This document shows positions 1-11,400 of a stretch of 50,000 nt of DNA, in pieces. The notes below the pieces were generated by a model. That model was not told the DNA's origin. It saw only the letters and a program-made list of their open reading frames with translations, and did no database searches. This stretch comes from Owenia fusiformis. Its lineage: Eukaryota; Annelida; Polychaeta; Sabellida; Oweniidae. The first letter of the stretch is position 1, and each line of letters begins with the position of its first letter. Both the position numbers and the translations under genes were made by a program. The stretch spans positions 1 to 50,000 of the forward strand of contig CAIIXF020000815.1 in assembly GCA_903813345.2 (NCBI GenBank), given 5' to 3'.

Positions 1-1150
1 CATCTAAGGTATATAATTGTATGGCAAAATACAATTCACCACATATATTATGTAAGGAGGTATATTTTAGAAGATGTCCAAAGGTAGCACACAGTGCTGG
101 AAATTGTCAAGGCTCAACTCATAGATATGTGAATATGACATAAAATGCCATAAAATGGTCCTCCATTATTGTATGCTACCACTAACTTTCAGGAAACTAG
201 GATTCATTTCTGTAGGTTACAATATTTAAGACTGAGAAGATGATTGTTTGCATGTTGAAGCCCTACATGTTCCCAATGCAGATTACTTGAAACATTTTGC
301 ATATGATTTGTTGGTGTATACAAAAGCAAGCACATAGTTTATGATTTGTTGGTAAATCATCAAATGTAAGTTGCCCAATATCATTTTTACAATATTCTGA
401 GCATAACTGAATCATCACTTTTGACTCCGTAATAATCCTTCAGTTCAACTTAAAAAGTCAGTCAGTGTTTTTAATTTGAAATTTGTATATATTTATGTTT
501 AATTCTTATTTTGATTATGTATTGTTTTGATTTAAAAATGAGTCACTTTGATTGGAAATTATCAGACTGGCTCATTAAAACAATGTTTATTGTGATTAAT
601 TTCATGTTGATGCATTTTAATTGTTGTATTTTCTTTTATTTATGTTCGAGCCATGTGTTTTAAGTTTTCATTATCCTCTAGTGATGTAAGGCTGGGGCCC
701 ATTAACAGAACCTTCTTAAAGTTAAGATTTCGTAAAGTCCATTGTTCTCTAACTGTGACGTCATTATATCCATGGTTACAACAATTGATTAACGATTTCG
801 CAACTTTATGAAGTTTCTGTTAATGACCCCCTGGTAGATAAATAGAAATATAGTACACCTCAAATAATTTCCTGAGTTCCCAAACTTCAGCATGACTCGC
901 AATTGAATCAATTGATTTGTATCAACTTCATGAAAAATCTTCAATAGTGTCACAAATTCTCTCAAATTATCTGTTTTAATGGAAATCAATCAGAAAAAAA
1001 GTATATTCTGTTTTCATGGGGATGTATCTTTATATTAAGATCATCCAAATGACCTATGAACCACTGAAATTGTTTGGATGTACATGACAGCCTAGTAGAC
1101 CTAGAGGATGGTCCCATCTGCTTTGGGTAATTTTGGTCTTTCGTTTCCAG
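1..1150 (+). other. Intron (or upstream non-coding) sequence
   Basis: The stretch is AT-rich with stops in all frames and no ORF of coding character. It ends in a pyrimidine-containing acceptor, TTTCGTTTCCAG, at 1139-1150. Because the exon that follows starts with two bases of a split codon, at least one more coding exon must lie upstream of the window. The only structured element I see is the inverted-repeat MITE at 687-836. Confidence 0.7.
687..836. mobile_element. MITE with ~25-30 bp terminal inverted repeats, TA target site
   Basis: The left end reads GGGGCCCATTAACAGAA (694-710) followed by CTTCTTAAAGTT. The right end, TTCTGTTAATGACCCC (815-830), is its reverse complement with about one mismatch and one gap, and the complementarity continues inward (CTTC-TAAAGTT). 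A TA dinucleotide lies at each outer edge (687-688 and 835-836), as expected for Tc1/mariner-type insertion. At about 150 bp it has no coding capacity, so it is a non-autonomous element. The family name is not recognised. Confidence 0.75.
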
Positions 1151-1273
1151 TCACAAGTTTTGATGATACACCTGGTACCCCAATAATAACCATCACTGAA
1201 GACAATACATTACCCGCTGATGAGGAAGATTTCGTCAAATATTTTGGACTTGAGAAGCACACAGAGGAGGAAG
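1151..1273 (+). CDS. Small phase-1 exon, 41 codons (fragment of the same gene)
   Basis: This exon sits between the acceptor TCGTTTCCAG (1141-1150) and the donor GAAG|GTAGCA (GT at 1274-1275). It starts with two bases of a split codon and ends with one base, so both flanking introns are phase 1 and its 123 bp are in frame with every other exon here. The peptide begins VTSFDDTPGTPIITITEDN, contains DFVKYFGLEKH and ends in TEEE. It is acidic with a TP site and a short aromatic segment, unlike the repeat exons downstream. I do not recognise a domain. The ATG at 1108 lies upstream of the acceptor in intron sequence and is not used as a start. The exon call rests on the good splice sites, the matching phase and the shared donor context. 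It could still be a cassette exon used in few transcripts. Confidence 0.75.
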
Positions 1274-3719
1274 GTAGCAAAAATGGACTATTAAATTGTG
1301 TCTGCACTGTCAATTTTCCAGCACAATCTTTATTGTTGTCTGGTCATGTATATGTGGATATGTCCCTGCTGGAATGTCATCTTTCACTCCTTTGCTGCAG
1401 ACAGATTAAGCTCAATATTAGGGGTAGATACATATGTATATCACTAATATAGGTCAGTTTGGGGAGGTGCCATGTTAGTTTTCATATTGTTAAAATATGT
1501 TTCATTTGAAACAATTGTTCAGATTTGTTATTCCTCTATGAAATGAGAAGAGATGTAATCAAAAGAGCATTTTACAAATTCCAATTCCGTTCATATTTAC
1601 ATTTTATTATGTTGGCAGTTTTTTTTATTTAAAGTGGCACCAAATGATAGTTGTGGTGTGAGGATAATTTATGGGGAAATTGTCAATATTTTACAATATT
1701 TTTTGCTCATCCAATTTGTAATGCCTCGTTTTAAATCTAGGCTGACATGCGATATTTTCATTCAGTGAAAATGCATCAATTTTAAAGGTTTAAGTAGCCT
1801 ATCAATTCTATTCTCCGTTTAACAAAAGTTTGGAGATTTATGAATCTTGAATTTTGAACAAGTTCATATTAAATCGAAAAGTAATGTAATGTTAAAAAAA
1901 CATTAATTGTCCATTTCAGTGAACATTTGTCAGTTATTGTAATCACTTACGTGTCTCTGTCAATTACTCAGATGCGAGTAGGTAGTTACCAGTTTCACCA
2001 CCAGGTGGCTGAGTCGGGGGAAATAACATGGTAGGGTATTACAAAATTCCCTTAAACTTGAATATTCATCAGTTTTAGTGGTTCACTTTTCATATTACCC
2101 TTTTGTATCTGATAGTTATACAAATTAAAGTATGTCCGGTAAAAGAAAATATTATCTGCCCAACATAAGAAAAGATATTTCACTTTTTGTGATTTTACAA
2201 CATGGGCTCTACGGGGAATCTCCCCGACCTAGAAGTCACATTTTCAAAGAAAATTAAATTTTCGAAATTGAAAAACTCTTTTCAAAACCACATTTCTAGA
2301 TGTAATTCTACATGTAGATTTCAAATATGACATCGGTTTGACTGAATTTTGAATTTTTGATGACGTAAATCAAGATTATTTCTACTTGCATCTAGTCTAT
2401 TCAGGCCAATATAGTCATTCATGAAAATGGAAATCTCAAGTTTCATGGTAATGGATGGAAGTCAATATTGATATAAACATCTGAACTTCATAAAATCTGC
2501 AGCAGAGGGGTTAAGTGTGAAAAATGACATAGCTTTATTGATTCTGATTTATACGTATTACGTTATTAATTAAATAACTTTTATTTTGTATATTTTATGT
2601 TGGAGTTTGCCGAACCTCAGTTTCTCTCAACTCCTATATAGTTCTACATTCAGGATTAATTGCTCATATCAGTACAAAGATACAATTCACCTTAAGAGTA
2701 GATCTATGCAATCTTTACATTCCAAGCTCAAAATCTTTTAGTTCTCATCGTCTCCTTTCTCTTTGAAATCAAAATTAATAGTACAATACATTAAATCCTG
2801 TTAATTCTGTGAACACTAGTACTGGCATTTCACATGGTTTTGTATTATTTGATTGTGATAATTGTACGGGAGGGCAAGATGGATAGATTTATTACTAAAA
2901 CACTTGCTAGTTTCAAATATAAGAAGAGACCAGAGATTTTACTGTACTGTACTATATTTAACATATTGGATATTGATTCTCAATAATGTCTGCTTTTCTG
3001 GCATTTCCCTGCAATTCAGACTCTTCACTCAAGCCTGATATATTTCTATTATTCAGCCTTAAATTCCCCTTTGCAGTCTGCTCCATTGCTGCAGTGCTCT
3101 CCTCAGAATTACCAGAATTAATCAAGGGAATGGACAAGTATCTGCAATCAGTCAAATTAGCAGAATGATAATATTGATTATGCAATGATTGTTCTGTTTT
3201 GTATTTCAGGTGTCAAGTGGTAGACTAGTCACCTTTTATATAGTATTAACTTGAATGTGCAATCCCCCCCCCATCCCTGGCACAATGTCACAATGGTCGT
3301 CCTATGTTCTACATCTGATTTAGATTAAAATCTGAATCTCTCAATACATATAGATCATAGTCCAAAAATCATTGTAAAAATTGTCTAAATACTATTTCAA
3401 AATGGTAAATGAAACTGATTGATATCAGTGTGATTGACTGATAAATTGATTGATAATAATTAAAATCTGATGATATCAATTAAGATGCTTGTTTTGTGAT
3501 GATGTCTTACATAGATTTTCAAACTTTTTCACTCAACTCTATATTGGAACTTAGTTTGTTATTTATCTTGTTAACATAATCTGAGAGATTCAAGTATGAA
3601 GATAATGACCAGTGTGGCATTCTTACACATAGGGGTATAGTAAAAGAATGTGAGTTGTGCACTAGCACATAGATCTCAATGTTGTTCTCAGGTTCATGCT
3701 CATGTTTATTTTCACACAG
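1274..3719 (+). other. Intron, 2.4 kb
   Basis: This AT-rich non-coding stretch begins with the donor GTAGCA and ends with TTTATTTTCACACAG. It contains a short perfect hairpin CGGGGAATCTCCCCG near 2213-2227 and a C run near 3265. A chance ORF at 2986-3168 has no flanking splice sites in the right phase. I see no RNA gene. Confidence 0.7.
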
Positions 3720-3785
3720 AGCTGCAGCCGGATTTGGACCATGAAGATGAGGTTCCCATGGAAACAGAGGCAGATGACAACGAAG
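3720..3785 (+). CDS. Phase-1 microexon, 22 codons
   Basis: The acceptor is ATTTTCACACAG (ending at 3719) and the donor is CGAAG|GTACAA (GT at 3786-3787). The 66 bp start with two codon bases and end with one, so the exon is symmetric phase 1. The residues read LQPDLDHEDEVPMETEADD followed by N-E. The strong acidic bias matches the giant exon it would be spliced to; joining to 5435 creates a GGT glycine codon and keeps the frame. There is no recognisable domain. It most likely lengthens or is skipped from the acidic linker. It is short, so the evidence is the sites, the phase and the composition. Confidence 0.8.
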
Positions 3786-5434
3786 GTACAAACATTATTA
3801 CATAACCTATACATATAGAGTAATGCATGTTCATATTATATGGGAATCATATAAAATATATTAACGTAGATGTTATACTGTAATATTAATGTAAAATAGA
3901 CTTGATATTTTTGCATGTGGATTGATTGATGTATAAAGATTTGGCAGAGGCAATTTCGGCAGGCAGTTTGCGGCATTTTGGCCACACATGCATGGAGCAT
4001 TTAGCTGAAGTTACCTGACACATTGAATTGATGATTGGTCATTCAGGCATGCCAGTCACAGTAAGGTCATTTTCCATTCTCCAAATGCAGTAATTGGCCT
4101 GCAGTGAGGAGGAGACAGTCGCAGGAAAATTTCTACATTTGGAGAAAGATGATTTACATTATAGAATCAGTCATTTCATTATTCAATGGAGAATCACAGA
4201 ATTTAATCGCACAAAAATTTTTAATTTTTGGGGATTTTTGAAATTTTGGACCCTACTCCACAGAATTTTAAGTAGGTTGAAAATTAAGTTTTGGGTGAAA
4301 GACTTCTTAATGTAACTTACTTACAGATGTTCAACCCTTTTTGTGTCACTCTGTACATGAAATAGACTAATATAATTGCATTGGCATGGTTGAATTGTGA
4401 AAAATAAATTGAGAAGTAATTTTAAATCTTCTTTTATTTAAAAATTTCATCGAGGATTTTTTCATTATTGGAAAGGAAATTGTTTGGGATAATTATATTA
4501 CATATGTTTAGATTATTGGGTAGAGAAATGCTCAATGGGGGAAATCACATTGGGCCAATTGATATGTTTCATTTATTTTCTTCTGTGATTCTCCGGAAAT
4601 GATAATCTTCTCATCATCTTCATCCTTTATCATCATTTGTCATTGATCATCCTCTCAACCCCCTAGTGTTGACTACTTGTCTAATATTAGCTCAGGTTCA
4701 TCAAAATAATTGAAGCTTTTCACTTTGCTTATGTCACACTTATGCTAAATATGCCTAGCAAATTAAGAGTTATTTTTATTACTAAGTTAGTTAAGAGTTA
4801 GGTAAGGATTTTAATGTAATTCACGCTATTATTAAAATGATTAATTTGAAAATTCTCTGTCAACACTAGAGGACTTTTCAGCATGTTCCGCATTTTGTAC
4901 TAATTTATGCCACAGTGAGCTTGTTACTAATGTGATATTAAACGTGACTATGCTGACGCCAGAAGGATCGACTAGGAGGTATATATTATTATCTCTGTGG
5001 TATAAACAATCATTAACCACCTTATCATTCATAACGTACTCAGAAGTAGCATGCCTCTTAGTCATAACAGAACATATAGTGAGTCAGTCAGTCAGTGTGG
5101 AGTGTGTTTAACAATGTTACTGGACCTTTCCATTATACTTGACATTGACAATCCTTCATACATCCATCCATCCATCACACACACTCTAATATCCAGTCCC
5201 AACTACTCATAATTTCTAAGTTAGTTTATTTTCATCCTTGCCTTTTACCAATTTTCCTTAACCCATTCCCATTTAGCACCCCTGTTCCGCTTCTATTTTT
5301 GCTTTGTTTTATGCTTGATTTTGGTCTTATATCACTTACGTTGAAATAACGTGATCTTAACACTGTCCTGTTTTTCCTCTCTTTCATGCTTCCCCCCTTT
5401 GGATTACCCTGGGCTGGATAATTACACACTAAAG
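3786..5434 (+). other. Intron, 1.65 kb
   Basis: Starts GTACAA. The acceptor is taken as AAAG at 5431-5434, the first AG after the pyrimidine tract at about 5365-5400 (TTTTTCCTCTCTTTC, then CTTCCCCCCTTT). A 14-bp exact inverted repeat, GGAGAATCACAGAA (4188-4201) and its complement (4581-4594), may mark the ends of a decayed ~400 bp element. A CATC microsatellite lies near 5160-5180. An open stretch at 4860-5065 shows no convincing exon. Confidence 0.65.
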
Positions 5435-8400
5435 GTAAACCTGAACCCGCGCAGTCTGTATTAATATCGCCGAGTGTTGCTATGGTGACCTCTGAGGGTG
5501 AGGACACACAGACAGACACACTGGTCGATGATATATCCGACAGCATGGTAGTTATAGATGATACAGACATGCCATCTTTTGATTATATTGGTATTCAGCA
5601 TGAGCAAATAACAGAAAAACTAACCACTGAGCACATCATACAAGGAATAGATGAATCAGATAAATCCGAAGAAACAACTGAACTGGAAGCTGTTCAAGAT
5701 GATCATATTACCACAGATATGACTGTAGTAGCTGAACAAAAGGCCATATATGTTGAAGATCTTGAAACGATGATGACAAAACCACATGATATAGGTGAAG
5801 AGTTGTTTGAGGCAAGACCAACTGAACAGTCATCTGTAGAGCCAATGGCCAAAGACATTCAACAGCAACAACCAGGAGAGTATATAGAAATATATCCTGA
5901 CACTATAGATCCACTTCAGACAACTGAAACTAAGCTATATACTGAATTGGATGAACCTAAGGAGCGACAGCCTTACATAGACATAACACCTGAGAAAAGT
6001 GAAGGAGCTCCATGTGAGGAAATGGAGTTTGAAATGGTGAAACAGGATGTTCAAACAGAGTTAACAGAAAAAGATATTCACATATCTAAAAAAGAAGATG
6101 AGGTTGTAGAAAGGAAGGATGAGTCGGGGGAGGCTCAATTGGAGACACAAAAGGAAAGTGATATCACTAGAGCTGATGCAAATGCAGATATTGAATTGAC
6201 CAAAGAAATATCAGATTTGATAAGTGATGAACTAGATAAGTTACGTGAAGAATTAACAGAGGAAACTGTGTTAGATGACAAGATGGAGTCCAAGCCAAAA
6301 GACCAATTACTTGAATCTTGTTACGAAGTAGTAAGTGAGGACAAGGTAATTGAAGATACTGACAAAGCCATATCAGATAGTACACTATTGATAAAGGCAA
6401 CATATGATGTAATATCTATGGATCAATCAACACTTGAGACTGAGGACCAACAAGATTCAGAAGGGGTAGTGCCTTGTGCCAAACTTGATGAATCTCAAGA
6501 GGAGCAGTCTAGAATAGAGGAAAATAGAACTGTTGAGGGAATTAAACCTTTGTCATCTGCAGCTGATGCAGATCTGACAGAAACTAAAAGATCGCCTAAA
6601 TCAAGCTTAAGTAGGACAGACTCTAAAAAGAGATCAAAAACAAAAATATCTGTTCAGATGGATGTAAGTGACGAGGAAGACTGGGAGGAATATGATAGTG
6701 CTGAATATGAAGAGAGTGAAGAAGATGAGGACTCAACAGAAGATGATTGGGTTATTACACATGAAGCTAAACAACCACAAAAAGATCAAGGAGTTGCACA
6801 GTCCGAACCTTTGCTTGATTCAAACTATGAACCTATTAAGTTAGAGATAGAAGTAGTCAGATCAGATGTTGAACCAGAAGTTAAATCAGAGGAATATGTT
6901 GAGAAAGTGGTTAAATCTGAGACAATGATTGAATCAGAGGTAGAACCTGGTGTTGAAGAAGTGGTTAAATCTGAGACAATGATCGAATCAGAGGTAGAAC
7001 CTGGTGTTGAAGAAGTGGTTAAATCTGGGACAATAATTGAATCAGAGGTAGAACCTGGTGTTGAAGAAGTGGTTAAATCTGAGACAATGATTGAATCAGA
7101 GGTAGAACCTGGTGTTGAAGAAGTGGTTAAATCTAGGACAATAATTGAATCAGAGGTAGAACCTGGTGTTGAAGAAGTGGTTAAATCTGAGACAATAATT
7201 GAATCAGAGGTAGAACCTGGTGTTGAAGAAGTGGTTAAATCTGAGACAATAATTGAATCAGAGGTACAACCAATTGAGGAGAAAGAGATTAAAGAGGATG
7301 AACCTGTAGTTGAGAAGAAAGTTGCATCTGAACCAGTTGTTGAATCAGAGGTTGAACTTATTGTTGATGAAGAATCAGTTTTTGAATCAGAGGTTGAACC
7401 TTTAGTTGAGAAGGAAGTTGAGTCTGAACCAGTTCTTGAATCTATGGTTGAAACTATTGATGAGAAGGGAGTTGAATCTGATGCAGTTCTTGAATCAGAG
7501 GTTGAACCTATTTTTGATGAGGAATCAATTGTTGAATCACAGGTTGCAGCCATAGTTGAGAAGGAAGTTAAGTCTGAATCAGTTCTTGAATCTGAGGTTG
7601 AACCTGTAACTGATAAGGAAGTTGAATCTGAACAAATTCTTGAATCAGAGGTTGAACCTGTTGTTGAGGAAGAAGTTGAATCTGAACCAGTTATTGAACC
7701 TGAGGGTAAACCTGAAGTGGGGAAGAAAGTTGAGTCTGAACCAGTTGTTGAATCTGAACCAGTTGTTGAATCTGAGGTTGAACTTGTTGAGAAGAAGGAA
7801 GTTGAGTCTGAACCAGTTATTCAATCTGAGGTTGAGCCTGGAGTTAATAAGGAAGTTGAAAAAATTGAGCCTGAGCCAGTTGTACAATCTCAGGTTGAAC
7901 CTGTAGCTGAGAAGCAAGTTGTTGTTCAGGATGAAGTTGTGTCTGAACCAGTTGTTGAATCTGAAGTTGAACCTGTTGTTGAGTTGGAAATTAAGTCTAA
8001 ACCAGTTGTTGAATATGAGGTAGAACCTGTAGCTGAGAAAGAAATTGAAACTGAACCAGTTGTCGAATCTGAGCTTGAACCTGTAGCTGTAAAGGTAGTT
8101 GAATCTGAACCAATTCTTGAATCAGAGGTTGGAACTGCTGTTGAGGAAGAAGCTTATAAAGAAGTTGAATTTGAACCAGTTCTTGAATCAGAGGTTGAAA
8201 CTGTTGTTCATGAAGAATCAGTTTTTGAATCAGAGGTTGAACCTTTAGTTGAGAAGGAAGTTGAGTCTGAACCAGTTCTTGAATCTATGGTTGAAACTAT
8301 TGATGAGAAGGGAGTTGAATCTGATGCAGTTATTGAATCAGAGGTTGAACCTATTGTTGATGAGGAACCAATTGTTGAATCAGAGGTTGCACCCATAGTT

Positions 8401-11400
8401 GAGAAGGAAGTTAAGTCTGAATCAGTTCTTGAATCTGAGGTTGAACCTGTAACTGATAAGGAAGTTGAATCTGAACAAATTCTTGAATCAGAGGTTGAAC
8501 CTGTTGTTGAGGACGAAGTTGAATCCGAACCAGTTATTCAATCTGAGGTTGAGTTTGCAGTTAATAAGGAAGTTGAATCTGAACCAGTTGATGAATCTGA
8601 GGTTGAACTTGATGATGATAAGGAAGTTGAATCTGAACTAGTTCTTGAATCAGGGGTTGAAGTTGTTATTAAGGATGAAATGGAGCTTCAAATGATTATC
8701 GAATCAAAGGGTGAACCTTTTGTTAAGGAAGAAGCTGATCAGGAACAAGTTGTTGAATCTGAGTTTGAACCTGTGACTGATAAGGAAGTTGAATCTGAAC
8801 CAATTCTTACAACAGAGGTTGAACTGGTTGTTCAGGAAGAAGTTGAATCTAAACCAGTTATTAAATCAGAGGTTGAACATGTTATTGAGAGAGAAGCTGA
8901 GTTTGAACCAGTTGTTAAATCTGAGGTTGAACCTGTCACTGATAAGGTAGTTGAGGAAGATGTTGAATTTGAATCAGAGGTTGACCCTGTTGTTAAGGAT
9001 GAAGTTGAGTTTAAAACAGTTATTGAATCAGAGGTTGAACCTCTTGTTGAGGAAGAAGCTGATCATGAACGAGTTGTTGAATCTGAGATTGAACCTGTGA
9101 CTGATAAGGAACTTGAGTCTCAACCAGTTCTTGAATCAGAGGTTGCACCTGTTGTAGAGGATGAGGTTGAGTTTAAAACGGTTGTTAAATCAAAGGTTGA
9201 ACATCTTGTAAAGGAGGAAGCTCAGTTTGGACCAGTTCTTGAATCTGAACCAGGAACTGATAAGGAACTTGAATCTGAACCAGTTGTTGAATCTGAGGTT
9301 GAACTTGTTGATAAGAAGGGAGTTGAATCTGAACTAGTTCTTGAATCAGAGGCTGAACCTGTTGTTGATGAAGTTGAGTTCAAAACATTTGTTGAATCAG
9401 AGATTGATCCTCTTGTTGAGGAAGAAGCTGATCATGAACTAGTTGTTGAATCTGTGGTTGAACCAGTAACTGATAAGGAACTTGAATCCGTTGAGTCTAA
9501 ACCAGTTGCTGCATCAGAGGTTGAACCTCTTACTGATAAGGAAGTTGAATCTGAACCAATTCTTGAATCAGACGTTGAACCTGTTGAGAAAGAAGTTGAA
9601 TCTGAACCAGTTCTTAAATTAGAGGTTGAAGCTGTTGTTGAGGAAGAAGTTGAATCTGAACCAGTTCTTGAATCAGGGGTTGAACCTGTAGTTGAGGAGG
9701 AAGTTGAGCCTGAGCCATTCATTGAATCTGAGGTTGAACCTGTAGTTGAGAAGAAAGTTGAATCTGAACCAATAGTTGAATCTGAGGTTGAACCTGTTGC
9801 TGAGAAGGAAGTTGAGTCTGAACTAGTTGTTGAATCTGAGGTTGAACCTGTAACTGTTAAGGAACTTGAATCTGAACCACTTCTTGAATCAGAGGTTGAA
9901 CCTCTTGTTGAGGAAGAATCTGAGTTTGAACCAGTTCTTGAATCTGAGGTTGAACCTGAAGTTGAGAAAGAAGTTGAAATTGAACCAGTTGTTGAATCTG
10001 AGGGTGAACCTGAAGTTGATATGGAAGTTGAATCTGAACCAGTTGTTGAATCTGAACCAGTTGTTGAATCTGAGGTTGAACTTGTTGAGAAGAAGGAAGT
10101 TGAGTCTGAACCATTTGTTGAATCAGAGATTGAACCTTTTGTTGAGAAAGACATTGAATCTGAACCAGTTGAGACAGAACCAGTTATTCAATCTGAGGTT
10201 GAACCCGTAGTTTACATGGAAGTTGAATCTGAACCAGTTGTTGAATCTGAACCAGTTGCTGAATCTGAGGTTGAACTTGTTGAGAAGAAGGAAGTTGAAT
10301 CTGAAGTAGTTCTTGAATCAGAGTTTGAACCTGTTGTTAAGGATGAAATTGAGTTTAAAACGACTGTTGAAGCAGAGGTTGAACCTCTTGTTGAGGAAGA
10401 ATCTGATCATGATCCTATAGTTGAATTTAAGGAAGACATTGAATCTAAACCATTTATTGAATCAGAGGTCGAACCTGTTATTGATAAGGAAGTTGAATCT
10501 GAACAAGTTCTGGAAACAGAGGTTGAACCTGTTGTTGATAAGTTTGAACCAGTTATTAAATCTAAAGTTGAAGAAGACAATGAATCTAAACCAGTTATTG
10601 AATCAGAGGTTGAACCTGTTATTGATAAAGTAGTTGAGTCTGAAATTGAATCCACATTTGAGAAGCAAGTTATTAAAACTCAAGAAATTGGATCAGATGA
10701 AGAAGTTTCAAGTGCCATAGAATCAAAAGCAGTTGTGGCAGGTGATGCATTTGATGTTCTTGATAGCCTATTAAAAATTGTGCCAGAACCTATTGCTGAA
10801 GATGTCCAACCTTTTCTTGAAAAAGAAATTGAATCTGAATCAGGTATTGAATCAGAGGTTGAACTTCTTGTTCATGAAGAAGGTCATTCTGAACCATTTG
10901 TTGAATCCGAGGTTGAACCTGTAGTAAAGCAAGAAGTTGAATCTGCACAAGTTGTTGAATCTGAGTATGAACCTGTCACTGATAAGGAAGTTGAATCAGA
11001 ACCAGATCTTGAATCTGAGCCTGTTATCAAGAAAGAAGTTGAATCAGAGGTTCAACCTTTAACTGATAAGGAAGTTGAATCTGAACGCGTTCTTGAATCA
11101 GAGATTGAACCTGTTGAGGAAGAAGTTGAGCCTGACCCATCTGTTGGATCTAAGGTTGAACCTGTATATGAGAAAGAATTTGAATCTGAACCAGTTGTTG
11201 AATCTGAGGTTGAAACTGTTGATGAGAAGGAAATTGAGTCTGAACCAGTTGTTGAATCAGAGATTGAACCTTTTGTTGAGAAAGAAGTTGAATCTGAACC
11301 AGTTCTTGGATCAGATGTTAAATCTACTGAGGAAGAAATTGAGCCCGAGCCATTTGTTGAATCTGAGGTTGAGCCTGTAGTTGTGAAAGAGGTTGTACCT

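Noticed and set aside
2986-3168. 60-codon + strand open frame in the second intron
   Set aside because: No splice sites in the common phase and no acidic bias; length is expected by chance.
4860-5065. Open stretch after CACTAG that could be a phase-1 exon
   Set aside because: Composition is Cys/Leu-rich, the acceptor lacks a pyrimidine tract and no GAAG|GTA donor follows.
5482-5484. ATG at 5482 as the translation start of a 10,030-residue protein
   Set aside because: Coding-like sequence in the same frame continues upstream to a good acceptor at 5434, and phase 1 matches all neighbouring exons, so this is an internal Met.
6682-6693. WEEY as a second LIR motif
   Set aside because: The residue at +3 is Tyr, not Leu/Ile/Val, and nothing else supports binding.
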